Shown in pieces: positions 8,621 through 16,123 of a DNA stretch of 64,000 nt (positions within the stretch are counted from its first letter, which is position 1; each line of letters begins with the position of its first letter). Source of the stretch: Trinickia caryophylli (lineage in GTDB: Bacteria > Pseudomonadota > Gammaproteobacteria > Burkholderiales > Burkholderiaceae); assembly GCF_034424545.1 (NCBI RefSeq), contig NZ_CP139970.1:248001-312000 (forward strand), in the 5' to 3' direction. The position numbers were made by a program, and so were the translations under genes. The notes under the pieces are model-generated. The model was not told the origin of the DNA, did not search any database, and was given only the letters and a program-made list of their open reading frames with translations.

Positions 8621-9664
8621 ATGAAAATGACGTTTCGCTGGTACGGCGACACCGATCCCGTGCCGCTCGCCTACATCAGGCAGATACCGGGCATGCAGGG
8701 CATCGTGTCCGCAATCTACGACGTACCCGTCGGCGAAGTCTGGCCGATCGAGAAGATTCGCGCGCTCAAGGAAAAGATCGAGGCGCACGGCCTCGCGCTC
8801 GAAGTGATCGAGAGCGTGCCCGTGCACGAGGACGTCAAGCTCGGCAAGCCGAGCCGCGACCGGTTCATCGCGAACTATGCCGAGACGCTCGCGAACCTCG
8901 GCGCCTGCGGCGTGAAAGTGGTTTGCTACAACTTCATGCCCGTGTTCGACTGGACACGCACCTCGCTGGAAATGAAACTGCCCGACGGTTCCTCGACGCT
9001 CGCATTCGACGCGAAAGCGGTGGACGCGCTCGATATCGACAACGGCATCGCCCTGCCCGGCTGGGACACGAGCTACCGACCCGAAGCGCTCAAGGCGCTG
9101 CTCGCCGAGTACGCCACCCTCGACGAGGAAGGCTTGTGGTCCAATCTCGCTTACTTCCTGCGCGCCATCGTGCCCGCGGCCAAGGAAGCCGGAATCCGGA
9201 TGGCCATTCATCCCGACGATCCGCCGCGCCCCATTTTCGGGTTGCCCCGCATCGTCAAGAATCGCGACGATCTCGCGCGGCTGCTTGCCATCGTCGACGA
9301 TCCGGCAAACGGGCTCACCCTCTGTTCCGGCTCGCTCGGCGCCGACGAACGCAACGACATCGCCGCACTCGTGCGCGAGTTCGGCGGCCGCGGCCGGATC
9401 CATTTCGCGCATCTGCGCAACGTCAAGACGACGCCGGACGGCGACTTCCACGAGACGGCGCATCGCTCGGCCGACGGCTCGCTCGACATGGCCGAAATCC
9501 TGAAAGCGTATTTCGAAATCGGCTTCGACGGTTATGCCCGGCCCGACCATGGACGAATGATCTGGGGAGAAACCGGTCGCCCGGGCTACGGCCTCTATGA
9601 TCGCGCGCTCGGCGCCGTTTATCTCAACGGAATCTGGGAAGGACTGCACAAAACCGGAACGTGA
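8621..9664 (+). CDS. uxuA: D-mannonate dehydratase
   Basis: A 347-residue UxuA-type TIM-barrel enzyme. It begins [12 protein letters not shown] after a second in-frame ATG at 8627. Visible family motifs are [30 protein letters not shown], the metal-binding [22 protein letters not shown] and HFAHLRNV. It removes water from D-mannonate to give 2-keto-3-deoxygluconate using Mn2+/Fe2+. The length matches the shorter Gram-positive type (about 350) rather than the 394 residues of E. coli UxuA. AAAAGGA lies about 10 bases before the ATG at 8621. It is the last gene of the operon; no KDG kinase, KDPG aldolase or uronate isomerase is nearby. Confidence 0.9.
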   Translation: MKMTFRWYGDTDPVPLAYIRQIPGMQGIVSAIYDVPVGEVWPIEKIRALKEKIEAHGLALEVIESVPVHEDVKLGKPSRDRFIANYAETLANLGACGVKVVCYNFMPVFDWTRTSLEMKLPDGSSTLAFDAKAVDALDIDNGIALPGWDTSYRPEALKALLAEYATLDEEGLWSNLAYFLRAIVPAAKEAGIRMAIHPDDPPRPIFGLPRIVKNRDDLARLLAIVDDPANGLTLCSGSLGADERNDIAALVREFGGRGRIHFAHLRNVKTTPDGDFHETAHRSADGSLDMAEILKAYFEIGFDGYARPDHGRMIWGETGRPGYGLYDRALGAVYLNGIWEGLHKTGT

Positions 9665-9665
9665 C

Positions 9666-9691
9666 GGTGGGTAGGTAGGTGGGTAGGTAGG
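9666..9691 (+). repeat. Tandem 12-bp G-rich repeat (possible two-tier G-quadruplex)
   Basis: GGTGGGTAGGTA occurs twice in a row, followed by GG, giving nine runs of two or three G within 26 bases. It lies immediately after the uxuA stop codon and about 30 bp before the LexA box of the next operon. It could fold as a two-tier G-quadruplex on the coding strand, but no function is shown. Confidence 0.6.
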
Positions 9692-9722
9692 AACGACCGG
9701 CTGGCACTGTCTGCTATCATAC

Positions 9723-9738
9723 CTGTACAGATATACAG
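9723..9738. promoter_or_regulatory. LexA (SOS) box
   Basis: CTGTACAGATATACAG is CTGT-N8-ACAG, the canonical 16-bp LexA operator. It is part of the longer inverted repeat ACCTGTA/TACAGGT. It ends 11 bp before the GTG start of the nuclease gene, so LexA binding here would cover the promoter/start region. A -10-like TATCAT is at 9715-9720. DNA damage should therefore induce the 9750-13741 operon. Confidence 0.85.
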
Positions 9739-9749
9739 GTTCTTCTCCC

Positions 9750-11492
9750 GTGCAGCCCGATGCCCGTTCCTTCTACTATCTGCTGAATTTCGAGCGCGCG
9801 CTCGCATGGCTCTCGGCGCGCTACGCGGATCTGCTGGCCGCCGAGGAGCGGGATTTCATCGCCGGATTCGCCGCGCTGCCGCTGCCCTCGCGCGCGTTGC
9901 TCGTGCGCATGCTGATGCGCAAGGGCAACCTCTTTCGCGCAAGCCGGCTCGTCTATCCCGAGATCGGCAGCAGCCTGGACGCCGCCGCGCCGCTCGTCGG
10001 CCTCGGCTGGCTCGAGCGCGACCCCACCGTCGACGCAGACGAACTGGGCGCGTTGCTCACCCGCACGGAACTGCTCTCGCTGGTGGGCAACGCCCAGGCA
10101 CAGCGAACCAGCCGCAAGACGGCGCTCGTTGATGCGGTGCGCGCCGCCTTTCCCGAAGCGGCGCAGCCGTACAGCGCCTGGGGCGCGCCCGATATCGCGC
10201 TGAGCGTCACGATCGCCGCGCTCTGCGAACGGCTGCGGCTGCTCTTTTTCGGCAATCTGCATCAAACGTGGTCCGAGTTCGTGCTGGCGGATCTGGGCGT
10301 CTATCAGTACGAGGCCGTTTCGTTCGAGCCGTCTGCGCGCGCGTTCCAGCAACGCGCCGACGTCGACGCTTACCTCGCGCTCGCGGCGTGCCGCGACGCC
10401 CTCGAACTGCTGGCCGCGCAGGATCCGCATCGCGAGCCCGAAGCCGCAGCGGCGCTCTTCGTGGAGGTGATGTCGATCGAGATCGCCGGCGACTGGCTCG
10501 AGATGCGCCGCGCGAAGCTGCTGTACCGGCTCGGCTATCGCGCCGAACAAATCGGAGCGTGGAGTCTCGCGCTCGACGCCTATGCAGCCAGCCGGTGGCC
10601 CGATGCGCGGTATCGGCGCGCCCGGGTGCTCGAGCGTCGCGGCTGCTTCAGCGAAGCGTTCGACATGGCGAGCCGCGCTGCGTGTGCGCCCGAGAGCGAA
10701 GCGGAACAGCAGCGGCTTGCGCGCATGCTCCCGCGGCTGAGGCGCCGACTGGGCCTGCCGGTGCAGCGCCCGGCCGCCGCGCCGCGCATCGAACGAAGTA
10801 CGCTCGTGCTCGATCGGCCCGAGGACGCGGCATCGGTCGAAGAGGTCGTGCGCAATCACCTGCATGTGCCCGACGCCCCCACTTTCTACGTCGAAAACGC
10901 GCTCATCAATTCCCTCTTTGGCCTGCTTTGCTGGGAAGCCGTCTTCGCGCCGCTGCCGGGCGCCTTTTTTCACCCGTTTCAGCGCGGCCCCGCCGACTTG
11001 CACGCGCCCGATTTCCGCACACGCCGCGCCGAGCGCTTCGCGCAGTGCTTCTCGCAGTTGGAGAGCGGTGCCTATCGCACAACGATCACACGGCACATGC
11101 AAACGAAAGCGGGTATCCAGTCCCCGTTCGTGTTTTGGGGCGTGCTTACACCGGAATTGGTTTCGCTTGCGCTCGACTGCCTGCCGGCCGAGCATCTGAA
11201 GCACTGCTTCGCCCGCCTCTCCGACGATATCCGTGCCAACCGTTCGGGCCTGCCCGATCTGATCCGCTTCTGGCCGGCCGAAAAGCGCTACGAGCTGATC
11301 GAAGTAAAAGGCCCCGGTGATCGTCTGCAGGACAATCAAATCCGTTGGCTCGCCTATTGCGCACGCGTGGGCATACCCGTGAGCGTGGTCGACGTACGTT
11401 GGCGCGAAGCAGCCGCGGCCGCTGAAGCCGCTGAAGCCGCCGAAGCCGCCACTGCAATCGAGCCGGCGCCAGCGGGCGGAGCCGCGGCATGA
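9750..11492 (+). CDS. FAN1-like structure-specific nuclease with VRR-NUC domain
   Basis: A 580-residue protein. Its C-terminus (about residues 490-550) is a VRR-NUC PD-(D/E)XK nuclease with catalytic D503 (GLPDLIRFWP) and E518-x-K520 (ELIEVKGPGDRLQDNQ). The preceding region (FYVENALINSLFGLLCWEAV, HPFQRGPADL, TPELVSLALDCL) matches bacterial FAN1, and the N-terminal half is helical, as in the SAP/TPR part of FAN1. FAN1 enzymes cut near 5' flaps and unhook interstrand crosslinks. The start is GTG at 9750, next to the LexA box. The C-terminus has a low-complexity Ala/Glu tail. Its stop overlaps the helicase start by 4 bp (ATGA), indicating translational coupling. Confidence 0.88.
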   Translation: MQPDARSFYYLLNFERALAWLSARYADLLAAEERDFIAGFAALPLPSRALLVRMLMRKGNLFRASRLVYPEIGSSLDAAAPLVGLGWLERDPTVDADELGALLTRTELLSLVGNAQAQRTSRKTALVDAVRAAFPEAAQPYSAWGAPDIALSVTIAALCERLRLLFFGNLHQTWSEFVLADLGVYQYEAVSFEPSARAFQQRADVDAYLALAACRDALELLAAQDPHREPEAAAALFVEVMSIEIAGDWLEMRRAKLLYRLGYRAEQIGAWSLALDAYAASRWPDARYRRARVLERRGCFSEAFDMASRAACAPESEAEQQRLARMLPRLRRRLGLPVQRPAAAPRIERSTLVLDRPEDAASVEEVVRNHLHVPDAPTFYVENALINSLFGLLCWEAVFAPLPGAFFHPFQRGPADLHAPDFRTRRAERFAQCFSQLESGAYRTTITRHMQTKAGIQSPFVFWGVLTPELVSLALDCLPAEHLKHCFARLSDDIRANRSGLPDLIRFWPAEKRYELIEVKGPGDRLQDNQIRWLAYCARVGIPVSVVDVRWREAAAAAEAAEAAEAATAIEPAPAGGAAA

Positions 11493-13741
11493 GCTATGTC
11501 GTCGCCGTGCGAACGCTTTGCGAGTTCACGGCCAAATGCGGCGATCTCGACCTGCGCTTCACGCCTGCCCCGACCGCGCTCGAGGGCATGGCCGGACACG
11601 CCAAGGCGGCGGCGAGACGAGGCAGCGAGTACGAGGCCGAGATCGCGTTGTCGGGCGAATACGGCGTGCTGACCGTCCGGGGCCGGGCCGATGGGTACGA
11701 CGCGCGCGAGAACCGGCTCGACGAAGTGAAGACCTACCGCGGCGAGCTCGACGCGATGCCGGCAAACCACCGGGCGCTGCACTGGGCTCAGGCGCGCATC
11801 TACGGGCACTTGCTCTGCCACATGCGCGGCCTTGTCTCGATTTCGATCGCCCTCGTCTACTTCGATATCGCCAGCGAACGCGAAACCGTGCTCAGCGAAG
11901 CGTGGGAGGCAACGGCGCTCGAAGCGTTTTTCAAGCAGCAGTGCGAACGGTTCGTCGAATGGGCCGAACAAGAGGATGCGCACCGGCACGCACGCGACGC
12001 GGCGCTGCGCGCCCTCGCATTCCCGTTTCCCCGGTTCCGCAGCGGCCAGCGCGAGTTGGCCGTCTCCGTCTACCGCACCGCTCGCGATGCGGGCGTACTC
12101 ATGGCGCAGGCACCGACGGGCATCGGCAAGACACTTGCGACCCTCTTTCCGGCGCTCAAAGCCTGCGGCGAGGGGCACATCGAGCGCATCTTCTTCCTGA
12201 CGGCGAAAACGTCCGGTCGAGCGCTCGCGCTCGACGCCGTCGACGCGCTTCATGCAAGCACCCCCGCGTTGCCACTGCGCACACTCGAGCTCGTCGCGCG
12301 CGACAAGGCCTGCGTACATCCGGACAAGGCCTGCCACGGCGAATCATGTCCGCTCGCTCGCGGTTTTTACGACCGTCTTGCGGCCGCGCGGCGCGACGCG
12401 CTCGGCGAGGCACGCCTCGATCGGGCGACGCTTGCCCGCGTGGCGCAGGCTCACGACGTCTGCCCCTACTATCTCGGGCAGGAACTCGCGCGCTGGTGCG
12501 ACATCGTGGTCGGCGACTACAACTACTACTACGATGGCAGTGCGCTGCTCTACGCCCTGACGCGACTCAACCAATGGCGCGTGGCAGTACTCGTCGACGA
12601 GGCCCACAACCTGCTCGAGCGGGGCCGCAGGATGTATACGGCCGCGCTCGAGCAAACTGCCTTGCGTGCGGCGACGAAATCGGCGCCACCGCCCCTGAAA
12701 AAGCCCCTGCAACGCGTCGCACGCGCGTGGCGAGCGGCCGTTCGGGAGCAAGCGGCACGCTACGCCGTGCTCGAGGCCGTTCCGCCGCGGTTGGTCGACG
12801 CCGCGCAGCGGTTCGCGAGCGCCGTGAGCGATCACCTCGCTCAGCAGCCTGGGGCGATCGAAGCGACACTGCTGGACTTCTTCTTCGATGTGCTGCGGTT
12901 CGTCTCGCTCGCCGAACAGTTCGGCGATCACTCGATCGTCGACAGCATCGTCGATGCGCGCGGTGGCAACCGCCATGCGACGCTCAGCATCCGCAACGTG
13001 ATTCCAGGCGCCTTTCTCGCCACGCGGCACGCTGCCGCGCAGGCGACAGTCCTGTTCTCGGGCACGTTGAGCCCCGCGCCGTTTTACCGCGACACGCTCG
13101 GCCTGCCGGACACCACGTGCACCCTCGACGTCGAGGGCCCGTTCAGGCCCGAGCAGCTCAGCGTGCGCGTGGCGGCCCATGTTTCCACGCGCTGGCGCGA
13201 CCGCGACAAGTCGCTCGCACCGATCGCGGATCTGGTCGCGCAACAGTACGCCGGGCGCCCCGGCAACTATCTGGCGTTTCTGAGCAGCTTCGACTATCTC
13301 GAGCGCGTGGCCGCGCTAATCCGCGAGCGGCATCCGGCGCTGCCGCTGTGGACGCAGGCACCGCGCATGGACGAAGCGCAACGCGACGCGTTTATCGCCC
13401 GATTTCGCGAAGGCGGGCGCGGCGTAGGCCTCGCCGTACTCGGCGGCGCCTTCTCCGAAGGGGTCGATCTCGTCGGCGAGCGCTTGATCGGTGCGTTCAT
13501 CGCCACGCTCGGGATGCCGCAGGTCAACGAGATCAACGAACAGATGCGCCGCGCGATGGACGCCCGCTTCGGCAACGGCTACGACTACACCTACCTGTTC
13601 CCGGGACTGCAGAAAGTCGTGCAGGCGGCGGGACGCGTCGTGCGAACCGAAAGCGACACCGGTGTGCTGCATCTGATCGACGACCGCTACCTGCGCGCCG
13701 ACGTACGCCGTCTCTTGCCGCGCTGGTGGGCGTTTGCTTGA
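11489..13741 (+). CDS. XPD/DinG-type DNA helicase with N-terminal RecB-like nuclease domain
   Basis: A 750-residue superfamily-2 helicase. Walker A is APTGIGKT (K214). An iron-sulfur type four-Cys set follows (DKACVHPDKACHGESC, then HDVCPYY). The DEAH box is VLVDEAHNL, LFSGTLSP is motif III-like, and motif VI is QAAGRVVRTE. Ahead of it, residues 1-160 carry a PD-(D/E)XK pattern: GRADGYD (D68), DEVKTY (E79, K81) and QARIY (Q101), as in Cas4/RecB nucleases. The protein probably unwinds DNA 5' to 3' and may also cut it. It is coupled to the FAN1-like gene under one LexA box. It is the last gene of the operon, convergent with the iron-exporter gene. Confidence 0.88.
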   Translation: MSYVVAVRTLCEFTAKCGDLDLRFTPAPTALEGMAGHAKAAARRGSEYEAEIALSGEYGVLTVRGRADGYDARENRLDEVKTYRGELDAMPANHRALHWAQARIYGHLLCHMRGLVSISIALVYFDIASERETVLSEAWEATALEAFFKQQCERFVEWAEQEDAHRHARDAALRALAFPFPRFRSGQRELAVSVYRTARDAGVLMAQAPTGIGKTLATLFPALKACGEGHIERIFFLTAKTSGRALALDAVDALHASTPALPLRTLELVARDKACVHPDKACHGESCPLARGFYDRLAAARRDALGEARLDRATLARVAQAHDVCPYYLGQELARWCDIVVGDYNYYYDGSALLYALTRLNQWRVAVLVDEAHNLLERGRRMYTAALEQTALRAATKSAPPPLKKPLQRVARAWRAAVREQAARYAVLEAVPPRLVDAAQRFASAVSDHLAQQPGAIEATLLDFFFDVLRFVSLAEQFGDHSIVDSIVDARGGNRHATLSIRNVIPGAFLATRHAAAQATVLFSGTLSPAPFYRDTLGLPDTTCTLDVEGPFRPEQLSVRVAAHVSTRWRDRDKSLAPIADLVAQQYAGRPGNYLAFLSSFDYLERVAALIRERHPALPLWTQAPRMDEAQRDAFIARFREGGRGVGLAVLGGAFSEGVDLVGERLIGAFIATLGMPQVNEINEQMRRAMDARFGNGYDYTYLFPGLQKVVQAAGRVVRTESDTGVLHLIDDRYLRADVRRLLPRWWAFA

Positions 13742-13783
13742 TACGCGTCCGGCACGCCCGCATTGCACCGCCGTGCCCGAACG

Positions 13784-14911
13784 TCAGGAGACCGAGACGC
13801 CGAGCAGTCTTCCCACGCCGAATGTGAACGCGGCGGCGACGAGCCCGATCGCAACCTGACGCAGCGCGGAGAACGCCGCACCGCGCCCGTTGAACAGCGA
13901 CGTGAACACGCCGATAGCCGCAAGCGCTGCCGCGCTGAACGCCGTGCACTGCGCAATGGCATTGACGCCGTGCGCCCAGACGAAGGGCAGCGCAGGAAAG
14001 ATTGCGCCGACGGAAAAAAGCCCGAACGAAACAGCCGCGGCGGACCAGGGGTTGCCGCCGAGTTCGGCCGGGTCGAGGCCCAGTTCCTCGCGCGTAAGCG
14101 TATCGAGGGCCTTGTCCTTGTCGCGCATGAGTTGCGAAGCGACGCGGTGCGCACTCGCACGGTCGAGGCCTTTCGCGCGGTAGATCAAATAGAGTTCCCG
14201 TTGCTCCGATGCGGGGGCCATCGTCAGTTCGTCCGCTTCCTTGGCGATCTGCGTGCGCGCAAGTTCGCGCGCGTTCGTCACGGACAGCCATTCGCCGAGC
14301 GCCATCGACGACGCACCCGCTATCAGCCCGGCAAAGCCCGTGAGCAGGATGGACGGGTTCGCCGCGCCGGCCCCGGCCACGCCCATGATCAGGCAGAAGT
14401 TCGAGACGAGACCGTCGTTGGCGCCGAGCACCGCCGCGCGCAGGTCGTTGCCCGACGACACGCCCCGGTGCCACGATTCCGCTGCCGCGATGCGCGCACC
14501 CTGCGTCATGCCCGGCGACTCGGTATGCGCGAGCTCCTGCACGATGCCGGCGTGATAGCGTTCTTCGGCGGAAAGGCCCCCTGCGTCGGGCTGGCCCGCA
14601 TACTTGTTGCGATCGGCATACTCGGCGGCGGCGAGCGCGGGCAGCACGAAACGCGGGCCGAACAGGCGCACGAGCCCTTGCATGAGAACGGTCTTGATCG
14701 CTGGGCCAGGATGGGGCCGCGCGGCACCACACGCTTCGAGCTTGCTCGCCCACACGCGTGCATGCTCGCGTTCCGACTTCGCCAGTTCCCGGAAAACGTC
14801 CTTGCGCACGGAATCGCGCTCGACACGAGCGAGCGTGTCGTAGAGCGCCGCACTGTGCAGTTCGTCCGTCAGGTTAGCCCGATACCGCTTGATTTCCTGC
14901 TTCGAAGCCAT
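13784..14911 (-). CDS. mbfA: Ferritin-like/VIT iron exporter (MbfA type)
   Basis: A 375-residue two-domain protein. Residues 1-145 form a rubrerythrin/ferritin-like helical bundle with Glu and His ligands (LTDELHSAALYDTLARVE, KSEREHARVWASKLEACG, EERYHAGIVQELAHTE). Residues 150-375 are a VIT1/CCC1-type membrane domain starting GNDLRAAVLGANDGLVSNF, with about five hydrophobic helices. This is the architecture of MbfA, an inner-membrane iron (or manganese) exporter that limits iron toxicity and peroxide damage. The internal ATG at 14911 is chosen because the conserved MASKQEIKRYRANL begins there, after AAAGGCGGCGAG. No Irr or Fur box was recognised upstream. Confidence 0.85.
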   Translation of the reverse strand: MASKQEIKRYRANLTDELHSAALYDTLARVERDSVRKDVFRELAKSEREHARVWASKLEACGAARPHPGPAIKTVLMQGLVRLFGPRFVLPALAAAEYADRNKYAGQPDAGGLSAEERYHAGIVQELAHTESPGMTQGARIAAAESWHRGVSSGNDLRAAVLGANDGLVSNFCLIMGVAGAGAANPSILLTGFAGLIAGASSMALGEWLSVTNARELARTQIAKEADELTMAPASEQRELYLIYRAKGLDRASAHRVASQLMRDKDKALDTLTREELGLDPAELGGNPWSAAAVSFGLFSVGAIFPALPFVWAHGVNAIAQCTAFSAAALAAIGVFTSLFNGRGAAFSALRQVAIGLVAAAFTFGVGRLLGVSVS

Positions 14912-14994
14912 CTCGCCGCCTTTGCGCGTGCCGCCACGACGTCGATGGTATATCGAATCGGCTGCGGACCGGCGGCCACGCCGCCGCCGGCGAA

Positions 14995-15639
14995 TCAACG
15001 GCTGAGCGTCTCCGTCGCCAGCATAGGTTCGGGCTGGACGGTCGCGCCACCCGACGAGCTTCGGCACTCGTGTCCGCGAGCAAGATGACGCGGTGCCGCC
15101 CAGTGTGCGAGCGTGTCGACGAGATACTTCGCGCGTGGCCACGGCCCGAAGCCCGATGCCGGGTTGACGTGTCCCGCCTCGCCCAGATTGAGGAAAGCGG
15201 CCCCCCACGATTCCGCGAGGGCGCGCGCCCCGGCCGCCGGCAACCAGGGATCCGTTTCGCTGCCGACGACGATGGAGGCAATGGGCAACCGTTCGCGCCA
15301 CAGCGCGAGCCCGACGCCGAAACGCACCGGGCTCGCGGGTGCCACCAAGAGCGCGCCCGCCACATTGCGCAGGCCATGCCCGAGCGCATGAGCGGCAACG
15401 AGGCAGCCGAAGCTGTGCGCAGCAATCACGAACGGCCCGCGCTCATGCTCGAGCCGCCGTTCGAGGGCCTCGCGCCAGCGCTCGAGATCGGGCTCGTCCC
15501 ACATCGCCTGTTCGATGCGAATCGAATACGCGAACTGACGTTCCAGCCATGTCTGCCAGTGCGCCGGCCCGCTGCCGTGCAGTCCGGGAACCGTGACCAG
15601 CCTGGGTGGCCAATCGCATCTGTTTGCACGGATCGACAT
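14995..15639 (-). CDS. RBBP9/YdeN-family serine hydrolase
   Basis: A 214-residue alpha/beta hydrolase of the small RBBP9/YdeN family. It opens RLVTVPGLHGSGPAHWQTWL, has the nucleophile elbow AAHSFGCLVAAHAL (Ser in SFG), an Asp in GSETDPWLP, and the catalytic His in GEAGHVNPASGFG. Bacterial members are cytoplasmic esterase-like proteins of mostly unknown substrate. AGGAGAACGAA precedes the ATG at 15639. The last 25 residues are polar and poorly structured. It lies 83 bp upstream of mbfA on the same strand and may share its transcript. Confidence 0.85.
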   Translation of the reverse strand: MSIRANRCDWPPRLVTVPGLHGSGPAHWQTWLERQFAYSIRIEQAMWDEPDLERWREALERRLEHERGPFVIAAHSFGCLVAAHALGHGLRNVAGALLVAPASPVRFGVGLALWRERLPIASIVVGSETDPWLPAAGARALAESWGAAFLNLGEAGHVNPASGFGPWPRAKYLVDTLAHWAAPRHLARGHECRSSSGGATVQPEPMLATETLSR

Positions 15640-16123
15640 TTCGTTCTCCTAACCTTGCCGGAAAGCACTGCGTCATCGCGTCGTCTGACTCGAAGGCGAC
15701 GCCGCACGTGCGGCCGTGCGGCGTTTTCGACGATTCTGAGCCGCGCGGAACGTGGCGCAAACGAATTTATCGCGCTATCGATCGCATGAAATGTTCTTTT
15801 GGGCGGCGCGGCACGAAGAGAATCATGCGTGCCAGTCGAGATACAGGCGCAGCCGCGCCACGCCGGCGTCGATGCGGGCACCGTCGCAGGCATGACACCA
15901 GCATGAGTGCATTCACGCCCGCACTCGTCACGGCCACGTGATCGACTTCTGTCCGGCCGTACTCCTCGGACGGACGGGGCATGGCTTACCGTCCTTCCGG
16001 GGCCGCTGCCCGCTTGATTTGGCTGCGGCCGCCCTCAAATGGGCGGACATAGGGCTGGCGCAACGGACGGGCGTCCGACTGCCGCGCCCGCCAACACGTG
16101 ACCGCGGTAAAACCGCTGACGAA
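15640..16123. other. Gene-poor region before the sigma factor gene
   Basis: No supported coding sequence. It contains a terminator-like hairpin on the + strand, CGCCGCAC / GTGCGGCG (15700-15707 and 15716-15723) followed by TTTT, although no + strand gene precedes it. A 5-bp hairpin GCGGT-AAA-ACCGC at 16104-16116 lies 7 bases before the sigma factor ATG and may limit ribosome access. Open frames here have atypical composition and are treated as spurious. Confidence 0.4.
15700..15727 (+). terminator. Orphan intrinsic-terminator-like hairpin
   Basis: An 8-bp stem CGCCGCAC/GTGCGGCG with an 8-nt loop, then TTTT at 15724-15727, read on the + strand. The nearest gene upstream on that strand is the helicase, 2 kb away and blocked by two minus-strand genes. 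The hairpin would therefore end a short unannotated transcript, or is simply a palindrome. Confidence 0.35.

Noticed and set aside
9702..9716. TGGCAC...GC resembling a sigma-54 promoter before the SOS operon
   Set aside because: The GG and GC elements are 8 rather than 10 bp apart, no enhancer protein is nearby, and the LexA box with a -10-like hexamer explains the region better.
15767..15982. Short minus-strand open frame before the hydrolase gene
   Set aside because: A 71-codon frame rich in Arg and Pro, without ribosome site or domain, in a region that otherwise looks non-coding.
16040..16106. A tRNA-like stretch ending in CGCCCGCCA upstream of the sigma factor gene
   Set aside because: The putative T-arm and acceptor do not pair, and no anticodon arm can be drawn. 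It looks like a chance resemblance.
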